Below are positions 35,365 to 46,264 of a stretch of 64,000 nt of DNA, one piece after another. Numbering within the stretch: position 1 is the first letter of the stretch; each line of letters opens with the position of its first letter. The translations under genes and the position numbers were made by a program. Under the pieces are notes generated by a model that was not told where the DNA came from, did no database searches, and was given only the letters and a program-made list of their open reading frames with translations. This stretch comes from Delphinus delphis (Eukaryota > Chordata > Mammalia > Artiodactyla > Delphinidae). Where the stretch lies: NCBI RefSeq assembly GCF_949987515.2, contig NC_082696.1:39957126-40021125 (forward strand), in the 5' to 3' direction.

Positions 35365-36267
35365 ATGAAAAGGCAGAGGGCTTTGTACCAGATGAAGGAA
35401 CAAGATAAAATCCCAGAAAAACAACTAAATGAAGTGGAGATAAGCAACCTTCCAGAAAAAGAATTCAGAATAATGTTAGTGAAGATGATCCAGGACCTCA
35501 GAAAAACAATAGAGACAAAGATCGAGAAGATGCAAGAAATGATTAACAAAGACCTAGAAGAATTAAAGAACAAACAAACGGAGATGAACAATACAATAAC
35601 TGAAATGAAAAGTACACTAGAAGGAATCAATAGCAGAATAACTGAGGCAGAAGAAAGGGTAAGTCACCTGGAAGACAGAATGGTGGAATTCACTGCTGAG
35701 GAACAGAATAAAGAAAAAAGAATGAAAAGAAATGAAGACAGCCTAAGAGAGCTCTGGGACAACATTAAACTCAACAACATTCACATTATAGGGGTCTCAG
35801 AAGGAGAAGAGAGAGAGAAAGGACCCGAGAAAATATTTGAAGAGATTATAGTCAAAAACTTCCCTAACATGGGAAAGGAAATAGCCACGCAAGGCCAGGA
35901 AGCACAGCAAGTCCCATACAGCATAAACCCAAGGAGAAACACTCCAAAACACATTGTAATCAAATTGGAAAAAATTAAGGACAAAGAAAAATTATTGAAA
36001 GCAGCAAGGGAAAAACAACAAATAACAAACAAGGGAACTTCCATAAGGTTAACAGCTGATTTCTCAGCAGAAACTCTACAAGCCAGAAGGGAGTGGCATG
36101 ATATACTTAAAGTGATGAAAGGGAAGAACCTACAACCAAGATTATTCTACCCAGCAAGGATCTCATTCAGATTCGATGGAGAAATCAAAAGCTTTACAGA
36201 GAAGCAAAAGCTAAGGGAATTCAGCACCACCAAATCAGCTCTACAACTGCTGAAGGAACTTCTTTAA
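35365..36267 (+). CDS. L1 ORF1 protein (ORF1p), intact 300 codons
   Basis: ORF1p is an RNA-binding nucleic-acid chaperone that trimerises and packs L1 RNA into cytoplasmic particles (family knowledge). The frame is open from ATG to TAA without a break. Residues 1-45 form a charged N-terminus. Residues about 46-125 show heptad-like spacing with many E, K, L and I ('ITEAEERVSHLEDRM'), as expected for the coiled coil. An RRM-like region follows at about 128-225 ('LWDNIKLNNIHIIGVSEGE', 'TPKHIVIKLEKIKDKEKLLK'). The C-terminal domain occupies about 226-300 ('SIRLTADFSAETLQARREWH', 'LQPRLFYPARISFRFDGEIK'). The length fits the family, although human ORF1p is somewhat longer. The ATG chosen is the first in frame, 67 bp from the element's 5' end; no L1 promoter remains upstream, so expression would need a host promoter. 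ORF2 starts 58 bp downstream. Substitutions in conserved places, and activity, cannot be judged here. Confidence 0.85.
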   Translation: MKRQRALYQMKEQDKIPEKQLNEVEISNLPEKEFRIMLVKMIQDLRKTIETKIEKMQEMINKDLEELKNKQTEMNNTITEMKSTLEGINSRITEAEERVSHLEDRMVEFTAEEQNKEKRMKRNEDSLRELWDNIKLNNIHIIGVSEGEEREKGPEKIFEEIIVKNFPNMGKEIATQGQEAQQVPYSINPRRNTPKHIVIKLEKIKDKEKLLKAAREKQQITNKGTSIRLTADFSAETLQARREWHDILKVMKGKNLQPRLFYPARISFRFDGEIKSFTEKQKLREFSTTKSALQLLKELL

Positions 36268-36325
36268 GTGGGAAACACAAGAGAAGACAAGGATCTACAA
36301 GAACAAACCCAAAACAGTTAAGAAA

Positions 36326-39300
36326 ATGGTCATAGGAACATACACATCGATAATTACCTTAAACGTGAATGGATTAAATGCTCCAACCTTGCTTGCTGAA
36401 TGGATACACAAACAGGCTTGCTGAATGGATACACAAGCAGGCTCGCTGAATGGTTACACAAACAAGACCCATATATATGCTGTCTACAAGAGACCCACTT
36501 CAGACCTAGGGACACATACAGACTGAAAGTGAGCGGACGGAAAAAGATATTCCATGCAAATGGAAATCAAAAGAAAGATGGAGTAGCAATGCTCATATCC
36601 GATAAAATAAACTTTAAAACAAAGAATGTTACAAGAGACAAGGAAGGACACTACATAATGATCAAGGGATCAATCCAAGAAGAAGATATAACAATTATAA
36701 ATATATATGCACCCAACATAGGAGCACCTCAATACATAAGGCAACTGCTAACAGCTGTAAAGGAGGAAATCAACAGTAACACAATAATATTGGGGGACGT
36801 TAACACTTCACTTACACCAATGGACAGATCATCCAAAATGAAAATAAATAAGGAAACAGAAGCTTTAAATGACACAATAGACCAGATAGATTAACTTGAT
36901 ATTTACAGGACTTTCCATCCAAAAACAGCAGATTACACTTTCTTCTCAAGTTCGCACAGAACATTCTCCATGATAGATCACATCTTGGGTCACAAATCAA
37001 ACCTCAGTAAATTTAAGAAAACTGAAATCATATCAAGTATCTTTTCTGACGACAACGCTATGAGATTAGAAATGAATTACAGGGGAAAAAACGTAAAAAA
37101 CACAAACACATGGAGGCTAAACACTACAATACTAAATAACCAAGAGATCACTGAAGAAATCAAAGAGGAAATCAAAAAATACCTAGAGGCAAATGACAAT
37201 GAAAACACCACAATCCGAAACCTATGAGATGCAGCAAAAGCAGTTCTAAGAGGGAAGTTTATAGCTATACAAGCCTACCTCAAGAAACAAGAAAAATCTC
37301 AAATAAACAATCTAACCTTACACATAAAGGAACCAGAGAAAGAAGAACAAACAAAACCCAAAGTTAGCAGAAGGAAAGAAATCATAAAATCAGAGCAGAA
37401 ATAAATGAAATAGAAACAAAGAAAACAATAGCAAAGATCAGTAAAACTAAAAGTTGATTCTTTGAGAAGATAAACAAAATTGATAAACCATTAGCTAGAC
37501 TCATCAAGAAAAAGGTGGAGAGGACTTAAATCAATAAAACTAGAAATGAAAAAGGAGAACTTACAACAGACACCTCAGAAATACAAAGCATCCTAAGAGA
37601 CTACTACAAGCAACTCTACGCCAATAAAATGGACAACCTGGAAGAAATGGACAAATTCTTAAAAAGGTATAACGTTCCAAGACTGAAGAAACAGAAAATA
37701 TGAACAGACCATTCACAAGTAATGAAATTGAAACTGTGATTAAAATTCTTCCAACAAACAAAAGTCCAGGACCAGATGGCTTCACAGGTGAATTCTTTCA
37801 AACATTTAGAGAAGAGCTAACACCCATCCTTCTCAAACTCTTCCAAAAATTTGCGGAGGAAAGAACACTTCCAAAGCCATTCTATGAGGCCACCATCACC
37901 CGGATACCAAAACCAGACAAAGACACTACAAAAAAAAGAAAATTACAGACCAATATCACTGATGAATATAGATGCAAAAATCCTCAACAAAATACTAGCA
38001 AACAGAATCCAACAACACATTAAAAGGATCATACACCATGATCAAGTGGGATTTATCCCAGGGATGCAAGGATTCTTCAGTATACGCAAATCAATCAATG
38101 TGATACACCATATTAACAAACTGAAGAATAAAAACCATATGATCATCTCAATAGATGCAGAAAAAGCTTTTGAGAAAATTCAACACCCATTTATGATAAA
38201 AACTCTCCAGAAAGTGGGCATAGAGGGAACCTACCTCACCATAACAAAGGCCATATATGACAAACCCACAGCAAACATCGTTCTCAATGTTGAAAAACTG
38301 AAAGCATTTCCTCTAAGATCAGGAACAAGACAAGGATGTCCACTCTCACCACTGTTATTCAACATAATTTTGGAAGTCCTAGCCTTGGCAATCAGAGAAG
38401 AAAAAGAAATAAAAAGAATACAAATTGGAAAAGAAGTAGTAAAATTGTCACTGTTTGCAGATGACATGGTACTATACATAGAGAATCCTAAAGATGCCAC
38501 CAGAAAAATACTAGAGCTAATCAATGGATTTGGTAAAGTTGCAGGATACAAAATTAATGCACAGAAATCTCTCGCATTCCTATATACTAATAATGAATAA
38601 TCTGAAAGTGAAATCAAGAAAACACTCCCATTTACCATTGCAACAAAAAGAATAAAATACCTAGGAATAAGCCTACTTAAGGAGACAGAAGACCTGTATG
38701 CAGGAAACTATAAGACACTGATGAAAGAAATTAAACATGATAAACACAGATGGAGAGATATACCATATTCTTGGATTGGAAGAATCAATATTGTGAAAAT
38801 GACTATACTACCCAAAGCAATCTACAGGTTCAATGCAATCCCTGTCAAATTACTGATGGCATTTTTTACTGAATTAGAACAAAAAATCTTAAAATTTGTA
38901 TGGAGACACAAAAGACCTCGAATAGCCAAAGCAGTCTTGAGTGGAAAAAACAGCTGGAGAAATCAGACTCCCTGACTTCAGACTATACTACAAAGCTACA
39001 GTAATCAAGACAATATGGTACTGGCACGAAAACAGAAACATAGATCAATGGAACAAGATAGAAAGCCCAAAGGTAAACCCACGCACCTGTGGTCAACTAA
39101 TCTATGACAAAGGAGGCAAGGATATACAATATAGAAAGGGCAGTCTCTTCAATAAGTGGTGCTGGGAAAACTGGACAGCTACATGTGAAAGAATGAAATT
39201 AGAACACTCCCTAACACCATACACAAAAATAAACTCAAAATGGATTAGAGACCTAAATGTAAGACCGGACACTATAAAACTCTTGGAGGAAAATGTAGGA

Positions 39301-40150
39301 AGAACACTTTTTGACATAAACCACAGCAAGATCTTTTTTGATCCACCTTCTAGAGTAATAAAAACAAAAATAAACAAATGGGACCTAATGAAACTCCAAA
39401 GTTTTTGCACAGCGAAGGAAACCATAAGGAAGACCAAAAGACAACCCTCAAAATGGGAGAAAATATTTGCGAACAAATCAATGGACAAAAGATTAATCTC
39501 CAAAATATATAAACAGCTCATGCAGCTCAATATTAAAAAAACAAACAACCCAATCCAAAAATGGGCAGAAGACCTAAATAGACATTTCTCCAAAGAAGAC
39601 ATACAGATAGCCAAGAAACACATGAAAAGCTGCTCAACATCACTAATTATTAGCAAAATGCAAATCAAAACTACAATGAGGTATCATCTCACACCAGTTA
39701 GAATGGTCTTCATCAGAAAATTTACAAACAACAAATGCTGGAGAGGGTGTGGAGAAAAGGGAACCCTTTTGCACTGGTGGTGGGAATGTAAATTGATACA
39801 GACACTATGGAGAACAGTATGGGGGTTCTTTAAAAAAGTAAAAATAGAATTATCATATGACCCAGCAATACCACTACTGGGCATGTACCCAGAGAAAACC
39901 ACAATTCAAAAAGACACATGCATCCCAATGTTCATTGAAGCACTATTTACAATAGCCATGTTATGGAAGCAACCTAAATGCCCATCGACAGATGACTGGA
40001 TAAAGAAGTTTGGTACATATATACAATGGAATATTACTCAGCCATAAAAGGGAACGAAATTGGGTCATTTGTTGAGACGTGGATGGATCTAGAGACTCTC
40101 ATACAGAGTGAAGTAAGTCAGAAAGAGAAAAACAAGTATCGTATATTAAC
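36326..40150 (+). pseudogene. L1 ORF2 (endonuclease-reverse transcriptase), broken
   Basis: ORF2p nicks target DNA and reverse-transcribes L1 RNA in place. Domain order is preserved: endonuclease (36326 to about 37060), linker, reverse transcriptase (about 37700-38600) and Cys-rich C-terminus. Visible motifs are 'LQETHF' and 'LGDVNT' in the endonuclease, '[13 protein letters not shown]' and '[14 protein letters not shown]' in the RT, the catalytic 'FADD' at 38454-38465, and C-x3-C-x7-H-x4-C at 39736-39789. Breaks: a 25-bp unit present three times at 36391-36465 shifts the frame near the N-terminus. In-frame stops lie at 36892 (TAA), 37225 (TGA at a likely Trp codon) and 38598 (TAA). Frameshifts lie near 37390, 37690, 37930 (A-run), 38950 and 40005, with further stops between 37450 and 37530. 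The endonuclease S-D-H motif reads S-D-D (37051-37053). The gene is dead, and each ORF-sized piece is a fragment of this one gene. Confidence 0.93.
36391..36465 (+). repeat. 25-bp tandem triplication in ORF2
   Basis: Three adjacent 25-bp copies start at 36391, 36416 and 36441 with the core 'gctgaatggatacacaa'. Units 1 and 2 differ at one base and unit 3 at a few. Two extra units add 50 bp, which is not a multiple of three. Confidence 0.95.
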
Positions 40151-40372
40151 GCATATATATGGAACCTAGAAAAATGGTACAGATGAACCGGTTTGCAGGG
40201 CAGAAATTGAGACACAGATGTAGAGAACAAACGTATGGACACCAAGGAGGGAAAGCCGGGTGTGGGGTGGGGGAGTGTGATGAATTGGCCGATTGGGGTT
40301 GACATGTATACACTGATGTGTATAAAATTGATGACTAATAACCTGCTGTGTAAAAAAATATAGAAAAAAAAA

Positions 40373-40613
40373 CTATTTATTAGGTTTAGACATGTGCAAT
40401 TTAAAAATAAACACACAGTACTGTTATCTTGAAAGAAAAATTTTTTAAAAATTAATTAAAAAAGAAAATAAAGGTACTGCTCAAAAATACTGGAAAATTT
40501 GGGAAAAAATAAAAAGTCTCAGTTGGAGGTTTCCCTGGTGGCACAGTTGTTAAGAATTTGCCTGCCAATGCAGAGGATGTGGGTTTGAGCCCTGGTCCAG
40601 GCAGATCCCACAT
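40373..40613 (+). other. Probable L1 3'-transduced segment with SINE head
   Basis: Lies after the L1 A-run (40352-40372) and before a second A-rich run (40614-40633) and the L1 target duplication. 40373-40527 is unique-looking A+T-rich DNA. 40528-40613 is the first 86 bp of a plus-strand tRNA-derived SINE ('tttccctggtggcacagttg' to 'cagatcccacat'), cut off at its 3' side. The SINE has no duplication of its own. Confidence 0.75.
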
Positions 40614-40671
40614 AAAAAAAATTTAAAAAATATAAATGATGCTATAGACATAAATTGTATTGTAATTTTAT

Positions 40672-40982
40672 TTATTTTAAACATCTTTATTGGAGTATAA
40701 TTGCTTTACAATGGTGTGTTAGTTTCTGCTTTATAACAAAGTGAATCAGTTATACATATAAATATGTCCCCATATCTCTTCCCTCTTGCGTCTCCCTCCC
40801 ACCCTCCCTATCCTGCCCCTCTAGGTGGTCACAAAGCACCGAGCTGATCTCCCTTTGCTATGTGGCTGCTTCCCACTAGCTATCTATTTTACATTTGATA
40901 GTGTATATATGTCCATGCCACTCTCTCACTTTGTCCCAGCTTACCCTTCCCTCTCCCCATATCCTCAAGTCCATTCTCTATT
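40672..40982 (-). mobile_element. 5'-truncated L1 3' end
   Basis: Minus-strand L1 3'UTR ('attggagtataattgcttta', 'cccactagctatctatttta'). The duplication 'attgtaattttat' (40659-40671) and 'atggtaattttat' (40983-40995) has one mismatch. It is the second L1 to hit the same MIR. Confidence 0.93.
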
Positions 40983-41045
40983 ATGGTAATTTTATAGATG
41001 AGGAAACAAAGTTTCCCAGATAGTAAATGGTGGAGTAAGATGGGC

Positions 41046-41485
41046 AACTAGGGCGACTAGGTTTCTCTAGCTTCAGTACTTGAAAGCACTCCTCTATATA
41101 CAGAATATTTCAAAGTCCAAAGGAAATTCATATTATAGTCAATTAATTTGCCTTAATAGAGGAAAGGAAATAATGGGGAAAGCAGATAGGCTTCCTATCT
41201 TGAAATTTGCACAATTTGGAAAAGTAGAAGACATTCAAGAAAAAGAATGTTGTGAGTAAAGATGTCCAGATAAGAAAACATTGGATGGATTTGACATGCT
41301 GGTTTGTAGAATGTTTAGAATAGATTTAGGAGAAAAGAGAACCAAGTAAACGCTTGGCTGAACCTTGAGTGCTGGGCTAAGGAATTTGAAATTCAATCTT
41401 ATCTGAAATTGAAAGTCATTTTCATTTTAACTTGGGGAACAAAATAGTATACTCAAATAAAATTACTGGGCTACTATAGGCTCCA
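41046..41485. other. Unassigned DNA
   Basis: No gene or repeat recognised. Confidence 0.4.
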
Positions 41486-42460
41486 ATCTAGATATTGGAT
41501 GAATGATGAAATATCAATGAATCAATAATGAAAAGATGGACACAATCACTATACTCATGGAGTTGGCATTATAATAAATTAAAAACAAAACAGTAACTAA
41601 ACAAGCAAAATGATTATGCATTATAATAATTATCATAAGGGAGACAGAGTGTTGATGTGGAAAATAACTTAGAGCAGAAGAACAGTACATGTATTTCATT
41701 GTATTTGTATTGAAGTATAGCTGATTTACAATGTTGTGATAGTTTTTGGTGTACAGCAAAGTGATTCAGTATAATTGAATACATATATATATATTCATCT
41801 TCAGATTCTTTTCCAAAATAGTTTATTACAAGGTATTGAATATAGTGAATGCCTACTGTGCTATACAGTAGGACTTTATTGTTTATCTGTTTTATATATA
41901 GTAGTGTATATCTGTTAATCCCAAACTCCTATTTTGTCCCTCCCTCCTACCTTTCCCCTTTGGTAACCATAAGTTCACCATGAGTTTTCTATGTCTGTGA
42001 GTCTGTTTCTATTTTGTAAATAACAGCACATGTATTTTAGAGGAGTGGACACCGAAGGCCTGCCTGAAGAGGTGATATATCAACTGAAATCTAGAGGATA
42101 AGAATAAATTAGCCATACTACCTGAGAAGATGCAGTGTATAGGGAGATGGAAAGTTTTGTAAAGACCATAAGGAAGGAAAGCCATTTGAAAGTTGAGGGA
42201 AGAGAAAAACAATACCATGTAACTTGAGCTTAATGAAGGAGGGGAAGAGTGGCTCAAAGTGAGTGTAAAATAATCAACTAGAGCTAGTTTTATGGTCATG
42301 GTGGAATTCCAAGTGCGTTTGGATGCCACTGAAGAGTTTTCAGTAAGGGAAAGACATGATTTCAGTTGGGGCAAGAGTGGAAGAAATAAGAGTTAGGTCA
42401 GCTCCAGGTACAGGATGATAATGGCCTAGTTGTTTAGGTTGGTGGTAGTGCAGGTTTTGA
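41486..42460 (-). repeat. L2-like LINE 3' fragment, antisense, split by L1
   Basis: 'actcatggagttggcattat' and 'agtaactaaacaag' precede the L1. 'gaaggcctgcctgaagaggt', 'ggatgccactgaagagtttt' and 'gggcaagagtggaagaa' follow it, in the same order as in the other L2-like copies here. Confidence 0.68.
41697..42021 (-). mobile_element. L1 3' end nested in L2
   Basis: Minus-strand 3'UTR of an older L1 subfamily than 25911 and 40672 ('gtatagctgatttacaatgt', 'ggtattgaatatagtgaatg', 'tcccaaactcctattttgtc'). The duplication 'aacagtacatgtattt' (41681-41696) and 'aacagcacatgtattt' (42022-42037) has one mismatch. Confidence 0.92.
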
Positions 42461-42599
42461 AGCACATTTTCCAAAACAAGCGAACCTATCAGAAACAGAA
42501 AATATACCCTTTAAAAATCAATTGAAGTTTCCATTTAAATGTCTGATCTTACATGTATGTGTGATACCTTACATCAGCCAGTGGTTATATCAGGGGCTT

Positions 42600-42812
42600 C
42601 TGTAGTTTAGACACTTGAGTAGAAGTCCCACTTCTGCACTTAGCTGTATAATCTTAAGGAAATTACCTGAACTATTTTGGCTTTAGTATCCTCTACATAG
42701 AATAATAGTAGAATCTATATTACAGTTCTTTTATGAGGATTAAGTGGAATAATGTACATTTTACAAAGTGCCTGTCACCCAGTAAGAGACTGGTAAATGT
42801 TAGCTAAGGCTC
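42600..42812 (+). repeat. MIR SINE, sense
   Basis: 'ttctgcacttagctgtataa', 'ttatgaggattaagtgg' and 'cagtaagagactggtaaatg' follow MIR order. Confidence 0.75.
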
Positions 42813-43880
42813 AATGCTGTATATTGATAATAGGAAGATAAATAAAACATGGATAAATTTTATTTCTCTTATGGATAAAGTAATTGTATATGCTTCCCTC
42901 CTGAGATTATCAGCATATTTAGTAAATAATTTTCCTTAACAAAGCATGTGTCATGGTTCATAGCCCCAAATGGCTCTCTCATCCCATTCTGTGGAACTCC
43001 AGACTGATTGTATCTCATATAAAAAGTGACCAGACAAGTATTTTCAAACCCAAATCTCAAAATTTTCTGAGATACTATCCCCACTGTTGAGATCTGAAAG
43101 TTCACTTAATCACAGCTTTCTTGCTCTGATAAAGTATTACTTTTATTTCTGGAAAAGTAGAGAGGAGAGCACATTCTACCTATAAACAAGACAGAGGTAT
43201 CGACAGGGAAGAATCTTCACCCTAGATTTGCAGTTACTGTTTCCTAATCTCATCATAAATTGGCCTCTCTTCCTTCCATAGGACAGAACCAACAGAGCCG
43301 GATACAGAATCTTCACCACTAAATAGAAAGGGAGAATTTCCATTTTATTTGTTGACTTTCTAACTCATGATCACAACTACTGCAAAATGAATGTCTTGTG
43401 ACATAGGGCTCCAGGGGAGGGACTAGGAACTGAGCTGTATCAGATGTGGTTATCATTAGGATGAGTTGGAAGCAACAAGTTCCAGAAATTGGTATTAGAA
43501 AAATAGTAACTGATGTCCACAGCTGTTGTAATGCAACAAAAGGCCAGATATGGAGATACTGCATAGCGTCAGGAAAAATAAACTGTTTGAGATAAGGTCG
43601 AGGACTTAACCCTTATTGTGGAGAAGTAGAGAGGAGAGAGGAAAAATTGAGCTTACTCTTCTTGGTGATGGTTGAAAGTCTTAGGGGTAAGTTAGCTGAT
43701 TGAAAAGTATAAGACTCAGCTTAACTTCACTTCCTTCTTTTCCTTTTTAATACTGCTATCTACCTCTTTTTTCTCTTAGAGTCAGTCCCCCTCAAGTCTA
43801 GTTAGAGTCGGCCATATTCTCCCTAAATTTGACTTTCCTTATTGTCTCCATGCCTGAAAGAAAATAAAAAGCATAATTCA
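42813..43880. other. Unassigned DNA
   Basis: No gene or repeat recognised. Minus frames at 42869-43105 and 43319-43564 lack motifs. Confidence 0.4.
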
Positions 43881-44335
43881 AAAGTTCTTTCATTCACTTA
43901 GTCAACAATTATTGAGTATCTGCTATATGACTAGCACTGTTCTAGATTCTAGTCTTACAGAAGTGAATAATAAACAAAAATTCTTACCCTAATCCAAATT
44001 ACATGTGAGGAAGGAAGGGGACAGAGAATTAACAAGATAAATATTTAAAATATATAATGTGATTTAAAAAATAAGAGGGTGGTATCCGCAAAGTTTGTAG
44101 GTGGTTAACAGTTGTTTGCAATTTAGTTAGGGGGATCTGGAACAACCTCACTGAGAAGAAGACTTTGGGTTAAAACTTGAAGGGAGGGAGAGAACAAGGA
44201 CAATCCAGGCAGAGGAAACAGTGGGTGCAAAGATCCTGCAGAGAGAGTTTTCCTGATGTGGTCAGCCTGTGTGATTGGGGCAGAGTGAGGGGAGACATTT
44301 GCTGAGAAAGGTCGAAGTGGTAAGTGCTCCTTCCA
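43881..44335 (-). repeat. L2-like LINE 3' fragment, antisense
   Basis: Starts 'ttcattcacttagtcaac' and 'attattgagtatctgctat', continues 'tagcactgttctagattcta', 'acctcactgagaagaagac', 'ccaggcagaggaaacagtgg' and 'ggcagagtgagggg'. This is the clearest antisense L2-type copy in the window. Confidence 0.75.
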
Positions 44336-44375
44336 CACATTTCAAAAATGCGTGGAAGGAGCACACATTTTTGAA
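44324..44375. repeat. Overlapping fold-back repeats
   Basis: Arm 'gtgctccttccac' (44324-44336) has a perfect reverse complement at 44352-44364. A second arm 'ttcaaaaatg' (44341-44350) has its own at 44366-44375. The arms alternate as A-B-A'-B'. Confidence 0.95.
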
Positions 44376-44384
44376 AGCTTTGCA

Positions 44385-44755
44385 GGTTGCTTGTCTTAGC
44401 CTGTCTGGGCTGCTATGACAAAATACCACAGGCTGGGTGGCTTATAAACAATGGAAATTTATTTCTCACAGTTCTGTAGGCTGAAAGTCCAAGATCAGAA
44501 TGCTAGCATGGTGGGATTCTGGTTAAGGGCCTCTTTCAGGTTGCAGATTGCTGACTTCTCACTGTATCCTCACTTAGTGGAAGGGGCAAGCTAGCTTTCT
44601 AGGGTCTCTTTTATAAGGCAGAAATCCCATTGATGGAGGATCTACCCTCCTGACCTAAGTATCTTTCAAAGGCCCCACCTCCTAATATCATCATCTTGGG
44701 GGTTAAGATTTAAATATATGAATTTTGACAGGATACAATAATGCCATAAAAAATG
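44385..44755 (-). repeat. MaLR (MST/MLT1-type) LTR, antisense
   Basis: 'ttagcctgtctgggctgcta', 'ataccacaggctgggtggct', 'tttatttctcacagttctgt' and 'ggccccacctcctaatatca' follow a common antisense MaLR LTR order. Exact subfamily not determined. Confidence 0.7.
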
Positions 44756-46025
44756 GCTTTTACTTAGAAGTCATTTGAAAGTATTATTCCTGAGAGACAC
44801 AAACAATAGTAAAAATAGCAAAATTTTCAGAATCATCCCCTAATCATCACTGTCCTTGTCTATATCCTGATTCATAGGAGGTCTCCTCTTGTCTATTTCT
44901 TGCTGAAGGTATATGAAATTGAAACAAATCAATAACTGTGAGTACCTATTCATTTAGGTACTCATGGCTCAAATGTGAAATTTACAGTATTAAGGTCCCT
45001 TGGACTGAGTGATTCCAATGCTGTCAATGTGTGTCCCTTGACAAGATTTTTTTTATATTGTATATTTTATTTTGTGGGATGGAAACTGAAGCTTGAATTT
45101 CTTCATTGACCCTAACCCAGTTTTAGCCTCCCTCTACTACCAGGCCTTTAGCTGTGTTGTAAACAGATACAGTTGATAATTTCTTCAAGGTAGTGTATTC
45201 TGATTAGTATATTTCAGGTGGATATTACATATTGATCTTCTGTCTGAAATTTTTTAATAGGCATAAGCTCTTTGCCAAGGCATAATCTTTTCACAAGACC
45301 TTCATGCTAATTAAGGGCAATCCAGGTTTAAATACCATATCTCCATGAACTCTACCTTAGTGTGTCAATCAAATGCAACAAACAGCTGCTCACAACAACA
45401 GCATTTCCAAAGGTTTATAAGAGCCTTAATTTATGGAATTTTATTTTTAAAATCACATTGTGTGTGGAGACTGTAAAGACTGTTTCCAGTATCCCAGTGG
45501 AAACATATAATCACTGAAGTTTGAGATATGTTAATCTCAAAGAGTCATAAAATGCCTACAACACAGGGACTGCCTGAAACAACACAGAGGAGAGAATTTC
45601 TGATATAGTGAAAGTCATAATACTGACTTCAACAGAAACTTTGAAAAAGAACATAGCGATTTTATGTTCTAGTTACTAGAACACCAAACTCAATGGGAAA
45701 TCTAAAGTAATGCAAATAATTAAAATATAAATGACATTTTCTCAAAGAAAATATACATTTGAAAGAGTTTAATTTGGAGATATGGATTTTGTGGGAAAAC
45801 TAAGCCATGTTGTATATTGAAATCACTAAACAGGCATTTTATATTAATGGAATGCTTTGGAGAGAAGATAGGGCATAATAAAAGGACTGACATTCTTCTC
45901 TTCCTTTATTTTTAGTCATAACTACAACAGGATGGTATTGAACTGAAGGCAAATTAAACTGTAGCTGAAGGTAAAATCATATAGGATCTAGCATAATATG
46001 TGTACAGAACTCAATTTATGAACTC
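44756..46025. other. Unassigned DNA
   Basis: No gene or repeat recognised. Confidence 0.4.
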
Positions 46026-46170
46026 CCTATGACTCTGTCCTCATCTTTAAAAACAAGAAAATATAAGTAAATACATAACACTGTTGAGAGGATTAATTCA
46101 TGTATTCAAGGTACCTAGAAAATTGTCTAGTAAATATGGTATAAATAGATATTGATTATTATTGTGATTA
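46026..46170 (+). repeat. MIR SINE 3' part, sense
   Basis: 'tgactctgtcctcatcttta', 'gttgagaggattaattcatg' and 'agtaaatatggtataaatag' resemble the MIR 3' half. Confidence 0.6.
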
Positions 46171-46264
46171 TAGTGTTCATTTTACAGTTAATAAATGGAT
46201 TTTATACTATTTATAGGCTCTATAGAAAGATATCTGTAATCTTTCGTTGGCAGGTAATATTTTA

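Larger units (their letters stand above)
35298..40633 (+). mobile_element. Nearly complete L1 (LINE-1) with extended 3' tail
   Basis: A 5.3-kb plus-strand L1. Only 67 bp precede ORF1, so the promoter-bearing 5'UTR is lost. ORF1 (35365-36267) is open and ORF2 (from 36326) is broken many times. The L1 3'UTR ends in an A-rich run at 40352-40372, but 240 bp more and a second A-rich run follow before the target duplication. The duplication 'aaatgatgctataga' lies at 35283-35297 and 40634-40648 and is perfect over 15 bp, so all of this entered in one event. It can no longer move by itself. Confidence 0.93.
35206..41045 (-). repeat. MIR SINE, antisense, split by two L1 insertions
   Basis: MIR pieces are 35206-35297, 40649-40671 and 40996-41045. 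Removing the two L1 blocks and one copy of each duplication leaves a continuous MIR-like order: 'gtatagagtccttagtatat', 'aaaatgatgctatagacata', 'aattttatagatgaggaaac', 'gatagtaaatggtgg'. The host thus predates both L1s. Confidence 0.8.

Noticed and set aside
39102..39668. 188-codon minus-strand frame
   Set aside because: It is the antisense shadow of L1 ORF2. Similar shadows occur at 35346, 35781 and 38231.
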